The notes below the pieces were generated by a model that searched no databases, had not been told where the DNA came from, and was given only the letters and a program-made list of their open reading frames with translations. From NCBI RefSeq assembly GCF_033436665.1, contig NZ_JAWQFO010000002.1, positions 310,001 through 374,000 of the forward strand: a stretch of 64,000 bases of DNA. Direction: 5' to 3'. Every line of letters begins with the position of its first letter. The first letter of the stretch is position 1. Source of the stretch: JAWQFO01 sp033436665. Lineage in GTDB: Bacteria; Pseudomonadota; Alphaproteobacteria; Rhodobacterales; Rhodobacteraceae. Of the stretch, positions 1-8,816 are shown piece after piece. The translations under genes and the position numbers were made by a program.

Positions 1-897
1 GACGGCACGTTCAACCGGCTGCCCGCGACCATCGCCATCGTCACCAATATCGACCCCGAGCACATGGAGCACTGGGGCGATTTCGACACCCTGCGGAAGG
101 GCTTCCTCGATTTCGTGTCGAACATCCCGTTCTACGGGCTTGCGGTCTGCTGCACGGACCATCCCGAGGTGCAGGCGCTGGTCGGCCGGATCAGTGACCG
201 GCGTGTCATGACCTACGGCTTCAACGCCCAGGCCGACGTGCGCGCGCTGAACCTGACCTACGAGAACGGCATCGCACATTTCGACGTGGCGCTGCAGGCC
301 GAGGACATCCTGATCGAAGGCTGCAGCCTGCCGATGCCGGGCGATCACAACGTGTCGAACGCGCTGGCCGCCGTGGCCGTGGCGCGGCACCTCGGTATGA
401 AGGGCGACGAGATCCGCACCGCACTGGCCCGCTTCGGCGGGGTCAACCGGCGTTTCACGCGTGTTGGCGAAGTGGAAGGCGTGACAGTCATCGACGACTA
501 CGGCCACCACCCGGTCGAGATTGCGGCCGTACTCAAGGCGGCGCGGCACGCGACCGCCGGACGCGTCATCGCGGTGCACCAGCCGCACCGCTACACGCGC
601 CTGTCGAGTCTTTTCGACGACTTCTGCGCCTGTTTCAACGACGCCGACGTGGTCGGTATCGCCGATGTCTACGGTGCCGGAGAGGATCCGATCCCGGGTG
701 CGTCGCGCGACGACCTCGTGGCCGGGCTGATCCGCCACGGGCACAGGCACGCCCGTGCGGTAACCAGCGAGGACGACCTCGAAAGATTGGTGCGCGAGCA
801 GGCGCGGCCGGGCGACATGGTGGTCTGCCTTGGGGCGGGCACGATCAGCGGTTGGGCCAACAACCTGCCGGGCCGACTTCGGAAAGGCGCGGCATGA
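1..897 (+). CDS. murC: UDP-N-acetylmuramate--L-alanine ligase, 5' end outside the window
   Basis: Cytoplasmic ATP-dependent ligase that adds L-alanine to UDP-MurNAc, the first amino acid of the peptidoglycan stem peptide. The reading frame is open from base 1, so only the central and C-terminal domains are present (298 residues). The segment TNIDPEHMEHW near the start is the Mur-ligase central domain signature, and IDDYGHHPVEI with AVHQPHRYTR are MurC C-terminal domain motifs. The stop overlaps the start of the next gene (ATGA), which points to translational coupling in the dcw operon. The 5' truncation is caused by the window edge, not by decay. Confidence 0.97.
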   Translation, partial: DGTFNRLPATIAIVTNIDPEHMEHWGDFDTLRKGFLDFVSNIPFYGLAVCCTDHPEVQALVGRISDRRVMTYGFNAQADVRALNLTYENGIAHFDVALQAEDILIEGCSLPMPGDHNVSNALAAVAVARHLGMKGDEIRTALARFGGVNRRFTRVGEVEGVTVIDDYGHHPVEIAAVLKAARHATAGRVIAVHQPHRYTRLSSLFDDFCACFNDADVVGIADVYGAGEDPIPGASRDDLVAGLIRHGHRHARAVTSEDDLERLVREQARPGDMVVCLGAGTISGWANNLPGRLRKGAA

Positions 898-1145
898 CAC
901 CTTCGTTGATCCTCGCTGCGGTCTGGGCGCTCGCCGCGAACGTTCTGGCCATGATCCCCAGCAACGACAACCACTGGCGCCGGGCTTACGGGCTGATCGC
1001 CGCAGGCATCCCGATCGTCGGCTTCGTGACCGCCCAGCACGGGCCCTGGGTCGGCCTCGTCGTGCTGATCGGCGGCATGTCGGTGCTGCGCTGGCCGGTA
1101 ATCTACCTCACGCGCTGGCTGCGCCGAATGACGCTGAGGCAGTGA
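894..1145 (+). CDS. DUF2484 family small membrane protein
   Basis: Protein of 83 residues with three hydrophobic segments (about residues 1-20, 30-47 and 51-71) and a basic C-terminus. Its ATG overlaps the murC stop by three bases. A longer frame reaches back to 852, but that start lies inside murC and lacks support. From memory, DUF2484 proteins sit between murC and murB in Rhodobacteraceae, and this position matches. Molecular function is unknown; placement inside the dcw cluster suggests an envelope role, which is inference only. Confidence 0.85.
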   Translation: MTPSLILAAVWALAANVLAMIPSNDNHWRRAYGLIAAGIPIVGFVTAQHGPWVGLVVLIGGMSVLRWPVIYLTRWLRRMTLRQ

Positions 1146-1147
1146 AA

Positions 1148-1408
1148 ATGGGACTTCTGGTTTCGTTTCTGACCGTGCTCTGGATGCTCGCCTGCGGATA
1201 CTACGGGCTTCGCGGCAACCTGCGCGGCTTTCTCTGTGCGCTGGCGGCCGGGTTGGCGCCGCTGGCACTGGTCCTGACGTTGGTGCTCGGGGCGGGCCCG
1301 ACCGAAACGGTCTTCGCCCAATCGCTGGCCTCGGCCTTCCTTTTCGCCATCGCCTCCGGGCTGACCGGACACCTGCTGTCGCGCCTCGCGCCGTGGCGCC
1401 GGTCGTGA
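1148..1408 (+). CDS. hypothetical small membrane protein between DUF2484 and murB
   Basis: Protein of 86 residues starting at an ATG two bases after the preceding stop, with GAGG just upstream as ribosome site. It has a hydrophobic N-terminus, a central stretch rich in Ala, Leu and Val (about residues 27-48) and a third hydrophobic segment near residues 57-75, so two or three membrane spans. The end overlaps the murB start by 16 bases. I recognise no family. Tight packing on both sides and a consistent membrane pattern argue it is real. A longer frame beginning at 830 only reads through murC and the DUF2484 gene. Confidence 0.7.
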   Translation: MGLLVSFLTVLWMLACGYYGLRGNLRGFLCALAAGLAPLALVLTLVLGAGPTETVFAQSLASAFLFAIASGLTGHLLSRLAPWRRS

Positions 1409-2358
1409 GCGGCCTGCCGCAGGTTCGCGGCAGGCTGACCCCCGGCAAGCCGCTCAGCGAACTGACCTGGCTGCGGGTAGGCGGCCCGGCGGACTGGTTG
1501 TTCCAGCCGGCCGATCTGGAGGATCTGCGCGCCTTCCTGCGCGACCTCGAACCGGCGGCCGAGGTCTTTCCCATCGGCGTCGGATCGAACCTGATCGCGC
1601 GCGACGGCGGCATCCGCGCCGTGGTGATCCGGCTGGGACGCGGGTTCAACGAAATCACGATCGACGGCGATCGCGTGATCGCGGGGGCCGCGGCGCTCGA
1701 CGCGCATGTGGCGCGCAAGGCGGCGGATGCGGGCATCGACCTTACCTTCCTGCGCACCATCCCGGGCACCATCGGCGGCGCGGTCAAGATGAACGCGGGC
1801 TGTTACGGCACCTACACCGCCGACGTCCTTGTCTCGGCCCGGGCCGTGACCCGCTCCGGCGAAGTGGTCAATCTTGGGCCCGACGATCTGAAATTCGCCT
1901 ACCGTCAGAGCGCACTCCCCCAGGACTGGGTGCTGACCGAGGCCACTTTCGCGGGTCCGGCAGGGGAGCCGGATGCGCTGCACGCGCGCATGGAGGAACA
2001 ACTGGCCAAGCGCGACGCGACGCAACCCACCAGGGATCGCAGCGCCGGGTCGACCTTCCGCAACCCGGCAGGGTTCTCGTCGACGGGGCGCGCGGACGAC
2101 GTGCACGACCTCAAGGCCTGGGCGGTCATCGACAAGGCCGGACTGCGCGGTGCGCGCAGGGGCGGCGCGCAGATGAGCCCCAAGCATCCCAATTTCCTCG
2201 TCAATACCGGCGAGGCGACGGCCGCCGATCTCGAGGGGCTGGGCGAGGAAGTGCGAAAAAAGGTTTACGATTCCAGTGGCATCACGCTAGAATGGGAAAT
2301 CATGCGCGTCGGCGAACCGGCGGCTGAACAATCGACCGGAAACCGGCGAAAACCATAA
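1393..2358 (+). CDS. murB: UDP-N-acetylmuramate dehydrogenase
   Basis: FAD enzyme that reduces UDP-GlcNAc-enolpyruvate to UDP-MurNAc with NADPH in the cytoplasm. It has 321 residues. Visible motifs are TIPGTIGGAVKMNAGCYG (FAD-binding domain), AGSTFRNP, which carries the proton-donating serine, and a late SGITLEWEI segment with the conserved glutamate. Start is GTG at 1393; a second GTG at 1405 overlaps the upstream stop (GTGA) and is an equally plausible start, which would remove four residues. It belongs to the murC-ftsZ run of co-directional genes. Confidence 0.96.
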   Translation: MAPVVSGLPQVRGRLTPGKPLSELTWLRVGGPADWLFQPADLEDLRAFLRDLEPAAEVFPIGVGSNLIARDGGIRAVVIRLGRGFNEITIDGDRVIAGAAALDAHVARKAADAGIDLTFLRTIPGTIGGAVKMNAGCYGTYTADVLVSARAVTRSGEVVNLGPDDLKFAYRQSALPQDWVLTEATFAGPAGEPDALHARMEEQLAKRDATQPTRDRSAGSTFRNPAGFSSTGRADDVHDLKAWAVIDKAGLRGARRGGAQMSPKHPNFLVNTGEATAADLEGLGEEVRKKVYDSSGITLEWEIMRVGEPAAEQSTGNRRKP

Positions 2359-2400
2359 AGAAAAGGGCCGCAAAAAGGTCCGGGCAGAGAAGGCACCAAG

Positions 2401-3321
2401 GTGGGTCAGTCGAGCAGGACACCCCCGAAAGTGGCGGTATTGATGGGCGGCGCGTCCGCCGAGCGCGAGGTGTCGCTGTCGAGCGGACGATCGTGCGCAG
2501 CCGCCTTGCGGGACGAAGGCTACAACGTGGTCGAGGTCGATGCCGGCCCCGACCTGTCGCAGGTTCTTTCCGACCTCGCGCCCGACGCCGTGCTCAACTG
2601 CCTGCACGGGCGCTGGGGCGAGGACGGCTGCGTCCAGGGCCTTCTGGAGTGGTTGCGCATCCCCTATTCGCATTCGGGCGTGCTGGCCTCCTCGCTGGCA
2701 ATGGACAAGCAACGCTCGAAGGACGTGTTCGCCACGGCCGGGCTGCCGGTGGTCGAGAGCATCATCGCGCCGGCATCCGAGGTGTGCGCGCGCCACGTCA
2801 TGACGCCGCCCTATGTCGTCAAACCCAACAACGAGGGCTCGTCTGTCGGCGTCTACCTCGTGCACGAGGAAGCCAACGGGCCGCCGCAACTCGACCCGTC
2901 GATGCCGGATACCGTGATGGTCGAGGCCTTCGTGCCGGGCCGCGAGTTGACGACGACGGTAATCGGAGATCGGGCGCTGTCGGTGACCGACATCCTGACC
3001 GACGGCTGGTACGACTATGACGCCAAGTACAAGCCCGGCGGCTCGCGCCACGTCGTGCCTGCCGATATCCCGCGGCAGATCACCGACCTCTGCCTCGATT
3101 ACGCGCTGCGCGCCCATCGGGCGCTGGGCTGTCGCGGAGTGAGCCGGACCGATTTCCGCTGGGACGAGGCGCGCGGGGTCGACGGGCTGATCCTGCTCGA
3201 GACCAACACGCAGCCGGGCATGACCCCGACTTCGCTGACGCCCGAACAGGCCCAGGCCGAGGGCATGAGTTTCGGCCAGCTCTGCGCGTGGATGGTGGAG
3301 GATGCCTCATGCGATCGCTGA
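2401..3321 (+). CDS. ddl: D-alanine--D-alanine ligase
   Basis: ATP-grasp ligase making the D-Ala-D-Ala dipeptide for peptidoglycan stem peptides. It has 306 residues, the usual DdlB size. Seen: VAVLMGGASAEREVSLSSG at the N-terminus, KPNNEGSSVGV (nucleotide-binding lid) and LLETNTQPGMTPTSL (metal and product site). GTG start with GAGAAGG upstream. The last 13 bases overlap ftsQ. D-alanine would come from the alanine racemase encoded on the minus strand near 53 kb. Confidence 0.96.
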   Translation: MGQSSRTPPKVAVLMGGASAEREVSLSSGRSCAAALRDEGYNVVEVDAGPDLSQVLSDLAPDAVLNCLHGRWGEDGCVQGLLEWLRIPYSHSGVLASSLAMDKQRSKDVFATAGLPVVESIIAPASEVCARHVMTPPYVVKPNNEGSSVGVYLVHEEANGPPQLDPSMPDTVMVEAFVPGRELTTTVIGDRALSVTDILTDGWYDYDAKYKPGGSRHVVPADIPRQITDLCLDYALRAHRALGCRGVSRTDFRWDEARGVDGLILLETNTQPGMTPTSLTPEQAQAEGMSFGQLCAWMVEDASCDR

Positions 3322-4187
3322 TCGGACGCCTGTCGCCCTCCCGCTCGGACCCGGCGCCGTCGCGCTGGTCCTGGCGCATGCAGCGCCTGATGCTCACGCC
3401 GGCCTTCCGGTTCTCGCTGCGTTTCGGCCTGCCGCTGGCGCTGGTTGTCGGAGCCATTACTGCATGGCTTTCGGATCCGGCCCATCGCGCCGAGGTCGCA
3501 GCCTTCGTGTCCGAGACGCGCGCAGCGCTCGAGGAACGCCCGGAGTTCATGGTCCAGATGATGGCCATCGACGGGGCCGGGGACGCGCTGGCGACGCAGG
3601 TCCGCGCCGCGGTACCGATCGACTTCCCGGTCAGTTCCTTCGACCTCGACCTGTCGCAGATCCGCGCCACGATCGCAGCACTCGACCCGGTGCGCGCTGC
3701 GGGCGTGCGGATCCGGCCCGGCGGGGTGCTGCAGATCGAGATCGAGCCACGGGTGCCGGCGGTGATCTGGCGCACGCGTACCGGCCTCACGCTGCTCGAC
3801 GAGGGTGGCGCGCGCGTCGGGCCGCTTGCGCTGCGCGCACTCCGGCCCGATCTGCCGCTGATCGCCGGAGAAGGGGCGGACAAGGAGGTGCCGGAGGCGC
3901 TGGAACTGGCCGGAGCGGCGCTGCCGCTCGGCGGCCGGTTGCGCGGGATCGTGCGGATGGGCCAGCGGCGCTGGGACATCGTGCTCGACCGCGACCAGCG
4001 CATCCTGCTTCCCGAGATCGCGCCGCTGCAGGCGCTGGAACGGGTGATCGCAATGGAAGGCGCACAGGACGTGCTCAGCCGCGACGTGGCAAGGGTCGAC
4101 ATGCGACTTTCGGCGCGGCCGACGGTGCAGATGAACGAGAACGCCAGCAAGGACTGGTGGCAGATCAGGCAGGATTTGGGGCAGTGA
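3309..4187 (+). CDS. ftsQ: cell division protein FtsQ
   Basis: Bitopic inner-membrane divisome protein linking early and late division proteins through FtsB and FtsL. It has 292 residues: a basic cytoplasmic N-terminus, one hydrophobic span around residues 40-58 (LPLALVVGAITAW), then a periplasmic part with a POTRA-like region from about residue 80 and the FtsQ domain. ATG at 3309 is chosen over an upstream start at 3288 because it follows the family's short basic tail. It overlaps ddl by 13 bases; its stop is one base from ftsA. Confidence 0.92.
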   Translation: MRSLIGRLSPSRSDPAPSRWSWRMQRLMLTPAFRFSLRFGLPLALVVGAITAWLSDPAHRAEVAAFVSETRAALEERPEFMVQMMAIDGAGDALATQVRAAVPIDFPVSSFDLDLSQIRATIAALDPVRAAGVRIRPGGVLQIEIEPRVPAVIWRTRTGLTLLDEGGARVGPLALRALRPDLPLIAGEGADKEVPEALELAGAALPLGGRLRGIVRMGQRRWDIVLDRDQRILLPEIAPLQALERVIAMEGAQDVLSRDVARVDMRLSARPTVQMNENASKDWWQIRQDLGQ

Positions 4188-4188
4188 G

Positions 4189-5523
4189 ATGATGGATCTT
4201 TATTCCAGGCAGCGCAGTATGCGCAACATGCGCAAGATGGCGATGCAACGCGGCGTGATTGCGGTGCTCGACGTCGGCACCTCCAAGATCGCCTGCCTCG
4301 TCCTGCGCTTTGACGAATCCGGCCGCCTCGGCGAAGAGGGCGAGATCGGCTCGCTGGCTGGCCAGTCCGGGTTCCGCGTGATCGGCGCCGCCACCACGCG
4401 GTCGCGCGGTGTGCGCTTCGGCGAGATCAGCGCCATGCAGGAAACCGAACGCGCGATCCGGACCGCGCTGCAGGCGGCCCAGAAGATGGCCGGCATCCGC
4501 GTCGATCACGTGATCGCCTGCCTGTCGGGGGCCGAGCCGCGCTCCTACGGGCTCGACGCCAAGATCGACCTCGACGGCCAGACTGTCAGCGAAGAGGACG
4601 TGGCGCGGGTGCTGGCGCGCTGCGAGGTGCCGGACTACGGCGAAGGCCGGGAGGTCCTGCATGCACAGCCCGTGAACTTCGCCATCGACCACCGCAGCGG
4701 TCTGTCGGACCCGCGCGGACAGATCGGCAACGAGGTTTCGGTCGACATGCACATGCTTACGGTCGAGGCCACGGCGGTCCAGAACCTCGCGCATTGCATC
4801 AAGCGCTGTGATCTGGAACTGGCCGGGGTCGCCTCGTCCGCCTATGTCAGCGGCATCGCGGCGCTGGTCGAGGACGAGCAGGAGCTTGGGGCGGCCTGCA
4901 TCGACATGGGGGGCGGATCGACCGGCGTGTCGATCTTCATCAAGAAACACATGATCTATGCCGACGCGGTGCGCATGGGCGGCGATCACGTCACCAGCGA
5001 CATCTCGATGGGCCTGCAGGTCCCCGCCGACAAGGCCGAGCGGATGAAGACCTTTTACGGCGGCGTGCATGCCACCGGCATGGACGACCGCGAGCGCATC
5101 GACATCGGCGGCAACACCGGGGATTTCGAACACGACCGGCGCACGGTCAGCCGGGCGGAACTGATCGGAATCATGCGCCCGCGCGTCGAGGAGATCCTTG
5201 AGGAGGTGCGCGCGCGGCTCGATGCGGCGGGGTTCGATCACCTGCCGAGCCAGAAGGTCGTGCTGACCGGCGGCGGCAGTCAGATCCCCGGTCTCGACGG
5301 GCTGGCCAGCCGCATTCTCGGCCAGCAGGTGCGCCTGGGCCGTCCGCTGCGCGTGCATGGCCTGCCGCAGGCGGCAACCGGGCCGGGGTTCTCCTCTACC
5401 GTGGGCCTGTCGCTTTTCGCGGCGCATCCGCAGGACGAATGGTGGGATTTCGACATTCCCGCCGAGCGCTATCCGAACCGGTCGCTGCGCCGGGCGGTGA
5501 AATGGTTCAGGGACAACTGGTGA
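4189..5523 (+). CDS. ftsA: cell division protein FtsA
   Basis: Actin-like ATPase that tethers FtsZ filaments to the inner membrane. It has 444 residues. Actin-fold signatures are present: AVLDVGTSKIACLV (phosphate 1), ACIDMGGGSTGVSIF (phosphate 2) and VVLTGGGSQIPGL (adenosine). The C-terminus ends in a basic amphipathic stretch (RRAVKWFRDNW) that fits the membrane-targeting helix. Two adjacent ATG codons (4189, 4192) could serve as start. It is followed by a 354-base gap before ftsZ, so ftsZ probably has its own promoter. Confidence 0.96.
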   Translation: MMDLYSRQRSMRNMRKMAMQRGVIAVLDVGTSKIACLVLRFDESGRLGEEGEIGSLAGQSGFRVIGAATTRSRGVRFGEISAMQETERAIRTALQAAQKMAGIRVDHVIACLSGAEPRSYGLDAKIDLDGQTVSEEDVARVLARCEVPDYGEGREVLHAQPVNFAIDHRSGLSDPRGQIGNEVSVDMHMLTVEATAVQNLAHCIKRCDLELAGVASSAYVSGIAALVEDEQELGAACIDMGGGSTGVSIFIKKHMIYADAVRMGGDHVTSDISMGLQVPADKAERMKTFYGGVHATGMDDRERIDIGGNTGDFEHDRRTVSRAELIGIMRPRVEEILEEVRARLDAAGFDHLPSQKVVLTGGGSQIPGLDGLASRILGQQVRLGRPLRVHGLPQAATGPGFSSTVGLSLFAAHPQDEWWDFDIPAERYPNRSLRRAVKWFRDNW

Positions 5524-5568
5524 CGAGGTAAATTCGGCGTAGTGACGCCTGCGGAAAGCCGTGCTAAC

Positions 5569-5577
5569 TTATCCACA
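5569..5577 (+). promoter_or_regulatory. consensus DnaA box
   Basis: The bases TTATCCACA match the strongest form of the DnaA box exactly. It lies 301 bases before the ftsZ ATG and 46 bases after the ftsA stop. DnaA is known to affect ftsZ expression in Caulobacter; whether it does so here is inference. One nine-base match can occur by chance, though it is less likely in DNA this GC-rich. Confidence 0.45.
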
Positions 5578-5711
5578 AGGTCCCGAAGAGACCCGCCGGG
5601 CAGGCTGAGCAGTTTGCCTTAAAATTGAACGAATCTCCCGTCAGGATGGCGGTGCCGTGTGATGGCGCGCTTCCCAGATACAGGTGGCGTGTGTCCGCGA
5701 TCCACTATTGG

Positions 5712-5740
5712 TTGACGTCTAGGCACGATGTTGCCTAGAC
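5712..5740 (+). promoter_or_regulatory. possible ftsZ promoter overlapping a perfect inverted repeat
   Basis: TTGACG (5712-5717) is a good -35 element. GTCTAGGCA (5717-5725) and TGCCTAGAC (5732-5740) form a perfect 9-bp inverted repeat with a six-base spacer. A weak -10 candidate (TAGACA, 5736-5741) sits 18 bases after the -35. The repeat therefore fills the space between the two promoter elements, where a dimeric regulator would act as repressor. There is no T-run after it, so a terminator for ftsA is less likely. Confidence 0.4.
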
Positions 5741-5877
5741 ACGGGAAAAATACGCCCAGATTTTGCGGTTTCAGCGAGATTTCGGGATGACGGATGCAGT
5801 GTGAGCGGCTAAGATTGGCCAATTATGCGAAAAAAGGCCCAGGCAGATGGGCGGACAGACATACAGGCGGACACAAA

Positions 5878-7482
5878 ATGACTCTGAACCTTTCGATGCC
5901 CGGTCATGACGAACTGAAGCCCCGTATCACCGTGTTCGGGGTTGGCGGTGCGGGCGGCAATGCCGTCAACAACATGATCGAGAAGCAGCTGGACGGCGTC
6001 GAGTTCGTCGTTGCCAACACCGACGCCCAGGCGCTGCAGCAGGCGCAGTGCGAAAACCGCGTGCAGCTCGGCATCAAGGTCACCGAAGGTCTGGGTGCCG
6101 GTGCTCGCGCCACCGTCGGGGCGGCCGCCGCCGAGGAAAGCATCGAACAGATCGTCGATCACCTCGCAGGCGCGCACATGTGCTTCATCACCGCCGGCAT
6201 GGGCGGCGGCACCGGGACGGGTGCCGCGCCGATCATCGCGCAGGCGGCGCGCGAGTTGGGCGTTCTGACTGTCGGTGTCGTGACCAAACCCTTCCAGTTC
6301 GAGGGCGCCAAGCGGATGCGCCAGGCCGAGGACGGCGTCGAGGCGCTGCAGAAGGTCGTCGACACGCTGATCATTATTCCGAACCAGAACCTGTTCCGGC
6401 TCGCGAACGAAAAGACCACCTTTACCGAGGCCTTCTCGATGGCCGATGACGTGCTCTACCAGGGTGTGAAGGGCGTCACCGACCTCATGGTGCGCCCGGG
6501 CCTGATCAACCTCGACTTCGCCGATGTCCGCGCGGTGATGGACGAGATGGGCAAGGCGATGATGGGCACCGGCGAGGCCGAGGGCGAGGATCGCGCCATC
6601 CAGGCGGCCGAAAAGGCAATCGCGAACCCGCTTCTCGACGAGATTTCGCTGCGCGGCGCCAAGGGCGTGCTGATCAACATCACCGGCGGCCACGACCTCA
6701 CGCTCTTCGAACTCGACGAAGCGGCGAACCGCATTCGCGAAGAGGTCGACCCCGAAGCGAATATCATCGTCGGCTCGACTTTGGACACGGACATGGGCGG
6801 CACGATGCGCGTCAGCGTCGTCGCCACCGGCATCGATGCGACCGACGTGAACACCGAAATGCCGGTGCCGCGCCGCTCGATGTCCGCGCCGCTGAAGCAG
6901 ACCGTGGCCGCCGAAGAACCCCAGGACGCTCCGGCCGACTACGACGAACCGGTCGTGGCCGAGGTGGCCGAAGCCGCCGAAGAGCCGTCGCTCTTCACCG
7001 GTCTCGACGCACGCGAGGAGGTATCGGAGAACTACGAGGAGGTCGCGGCCGACGACGATCTTCCGCCGCCGGCCTACCAGCCCAAGGTCGCGGCCTTCGA
7101 GCCGCGCCGCGAAGAGCATGAAACCGAGGCCGAGACCTTCGTCGCGCCCCGCGCCCCGACGCCGGGCACACCCTCGCCCGAAGCGATGGAACGCCTGCGC
7201 CAGGCCGCCGCCAAGGCTGCCCCGCAAGGCATGCAGCGTCCGCAGCCGCAAGAGCCCTCGGGTGCGGCCGGCGAGCGCAAGAGCTTTGGCATCAACTCGC
7301 TGATCAACCGCATGACGGGCCATGCCGAAGGCGCCGGGCGCGAGCGTCCGCAGGCGGCCGTTCGCCAGCAGCCGCCGGTCCAGAACCGGGCGACACAGGC
7401 GGCGCCGCAGCCGGTCGATCACTCCGATCCCGAGCAGGAAAAGATCGAGATTCCGGCTTTCCTGCGGCGTCAGGCGAACTGA
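5878..7482 (+). CDS. ftsZ: cell division GTPase FtsZ
   Basis: Tubulin-like GTPase that forms the Z ring. It has 534 residues, longer than the roughly 380-400 of enterobacteria because of a long linker (about residues 335-510) rich in Glu, Ala and Pro, as in other alphaproteobacteria. The signature GGGTGTG is at residues 109-115, VFGVGGAGGNAVNNM opens the GTPase domain, and the tail EKIEIPAFLRRQAN is the conserved peptide that binds FtsA. The ATG at 5878 is chosen because the upstream frame to 5794 codes nothing FtsZ-like. A stem-loop terminator follows. Confidence 0.97.
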   Translation: MTLNLSMPGHDELKPRITVFGVGGAGGNAVNNMIEKQLDGVEFVVANTDAQALQQAQCENRVQLGIKVTEGLGAGARATVGAAAAEESIEQIVDHLAGAHMCFITAGMGGGTGTGAAPIIAQAARELGVLTVGVVTKPFQFEGAKRMRQAEDGVEALQKVVDTLIIIPNQNLFRLANEKTTFTEAFSMADDVLYQGVKGVTDLMVRPGLINLDFADVRAVMDEMGKAMMGTGEAEGEDRAIQAAEKAIANPLLDEISLRGAKGVLINITGGHDLTLFELDEAANRIREEVDPEANIIVGSTLDTDMGGTMRVSVVATGIDATDVNTEMPVPRRSMSAPLKQTVAAEEPQDAPADYDEPVVAEVAEAAEEPSLFTGLDAREEVSENYEEVAADDDLPPPAYQPKVAAFEPRREEHETEAETFVAPRAPTPGTPSPEAMERLRQAAAKAAPQGMQRPQPQEPSGAAGERKSFGINSLINRMTGHAEGAGRERPQAAVRQQPPVQNRATQAAPQPVDHSDPEQEKIEIPAFLRRQAN

Positions 7483-7503
7483 TCCGTTCACATTTGACGA
7501 CAG

Positions 7504-7532
7504 ACGGGTCGCCATCAGGCGGCCCGTTTTTC
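7504..7532 (+). terminator. intrinsic terminator after ftsZ
   Basis: ACGGG and CGCC pair with GGCG and CCCGT around an ATCA loop, with one internal mismatch, followed by TTTTTC. It starts 22 bases past the ftsZ stop and separates the division operon from lpxC. Confidence 0.75.
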
Positions 7533-7686
7533 TTTTGATGGCAAAGGCTTGTACGGAGACAGGCGCCAATCCGCCAGATTGTAACAAATGTATTTCAGTC
7601 GGTTGCAAAGATTGAGTTGAGGCCCAAAGGCCCTCTCCCTAACTGTCTGTCGCAACAAGGGTAAAACCCGACAGGCGTGTGAGGTC

Positions 7687-8613
7687 ATGGTGCAAACGAC
7701 GATTAAATCCCCCATCAGCTTTTCCGGCAACGGCTTGCATTCCGGCCGTCCGGCGACGCTGACGATCCGTCCTGCGATGGCAGAGCACGGGATCTGGTTC
7801 TCGCGCACCGACGTCATGGTGGGCGACCGCCTGATCCCCGCGCGTTGGGACGCGGTGAACCGTTCGCCGCTCTGCACGCGGCTCGAAAACGCGTCCGGTC
7901 TTTCGGTTTCGACGGTCGAGCACCTGATGGCGGCCCTTGCCGGCTGCGGTGTGCACAACGCGTTGATCGAAATCGACGGACCCGAGGTGCCGATCCTCGA
8001 CGGATCGTCCGCGCCCTTCGTGCGCGCCATCGTTCAACGTGGGCTGCGCAAGCTCGACGCACCGGTGCGCATCTTCGAAGTCGCGAAGACCGTTACCGTG
8101 TCCGAAGGCGAGGCCAGTGCGACCCTGGCTCCGGCGGACACGCTGCGCATCGATTTCGAGATCGATTTCGCGGACGCCGCCATCGGCCGGCAGGCGCGGT
8201 CGCTGGTGATGAACAACGGCAGCTTCGCCCGCGTCCTGTGCGACAGCCGCACCTTCTGCCGGCAGGCGGACGTGGACGCGATGCAGGCGAACGGTCTGGC
8301 GCTTGGCGGCGAGCCGGGCGTGAACGCGGTGGTCTTCGACGGCGACGCGGTGGTCAGCCCAGGTGGTCTGCGCCACGCGGACGAACCGGTGCGCCACAAG
8401 ATGCTCGACGCTCTGGGCGATCTGGCGCTGGCGGGCGCCCCGCTGGTCGGGCATTACACCGGCATCCGTGCGGGTCATTCGCTGACCAATACATTGCTTC
8501 GCAAGCTCTTCGCCACACCGGGCGCTGTGCGCATGGTCACATGCGACGCGGCGACAGCGGCACGGCTGCCGGGGTACGGATTGATCTGGGACGAGATCCC
8601 GGCCGTCGCCTGA
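7687..8613 (+). CDS. lpxC: UDP-3-O-acyl-N-acetylglucosamine deacetylase
   Basis: Zinc amidase for the committed step of lipid A synthesis in the cytoplasm. It has 308 residues. Zinc ligands and catalytic residues are in place: His79 in STVEHLMAAL, His237-Lys238 and Asp241 in RHKMLDALGD, and His264 in IRAGHSLTN. ATG start at 7687. Unlike in E. coli, where lpxC directly follows ftsZ in the same run of transcripts, a terminator and 204 bases separate the two here. Confidence 0.96.
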   Translation: MVQTTIKSPISFSGNGLHSGRPATLTIRPAMAEHGIWFSRTDVMVGDRLIPARWDAVNRSPLCTRLENASGLSVSTVEHLMAALAGCGVHNALIEIDGPEVPILDGSSAPFVRAIVQRGLRKLDAPVRIFEVAKTVTVSEGEASATLAPADTLRIDFEIDFADAAIGRQARSLVMNNGSFARVLCDSRTFCRQADVDAMQANGLALGGEPGVNAVVFDGDAVVSPGGLRHADEPVRHKMLDALGDLALAGAPLVGHYTGIRAGHSLTNTLLRKLFATPGAVRMVTCDAATAARLPGYGLIWDEIPAVA

Positions 8614-8816
8614 TCCCCGCAGCATGTCACCGAAACAACGGTCGACCCGTACGCGCGGCACGGTGCCGCAGTGCCGTGCGCCGGGTGCAACCTTTCGCGC
8701 ACAGGCGACGGCCAAAGGATCCGACGGCCATTTTGCCACGGAAACTATTGTGCTAGGACCGGGGCAAGCGTACCCATGCACGGCGTACGGAGTTCAATGA
8801 TCGAGGGTGGCAGGGA

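Larger units (their letters stand above)
5524..5877 (+). other. ftsA-ftsZ intergenic control region
   Basis: A 354-base gap without a credible gene, less GC-rich than its flanks. From left to right it holds a consensus DnaA box (5569-5577), a GAATC site at 5631-5635 that fits the CcrM methylation motif GANTC, and a TTGACG hexamer followed by a perfect 9-bp inverted repeat (5712-5740). An open frame runs from 5794 into ftsZ, but the conserved FtsZ N-terminus only begins at 5878. Confidence 0.7.
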
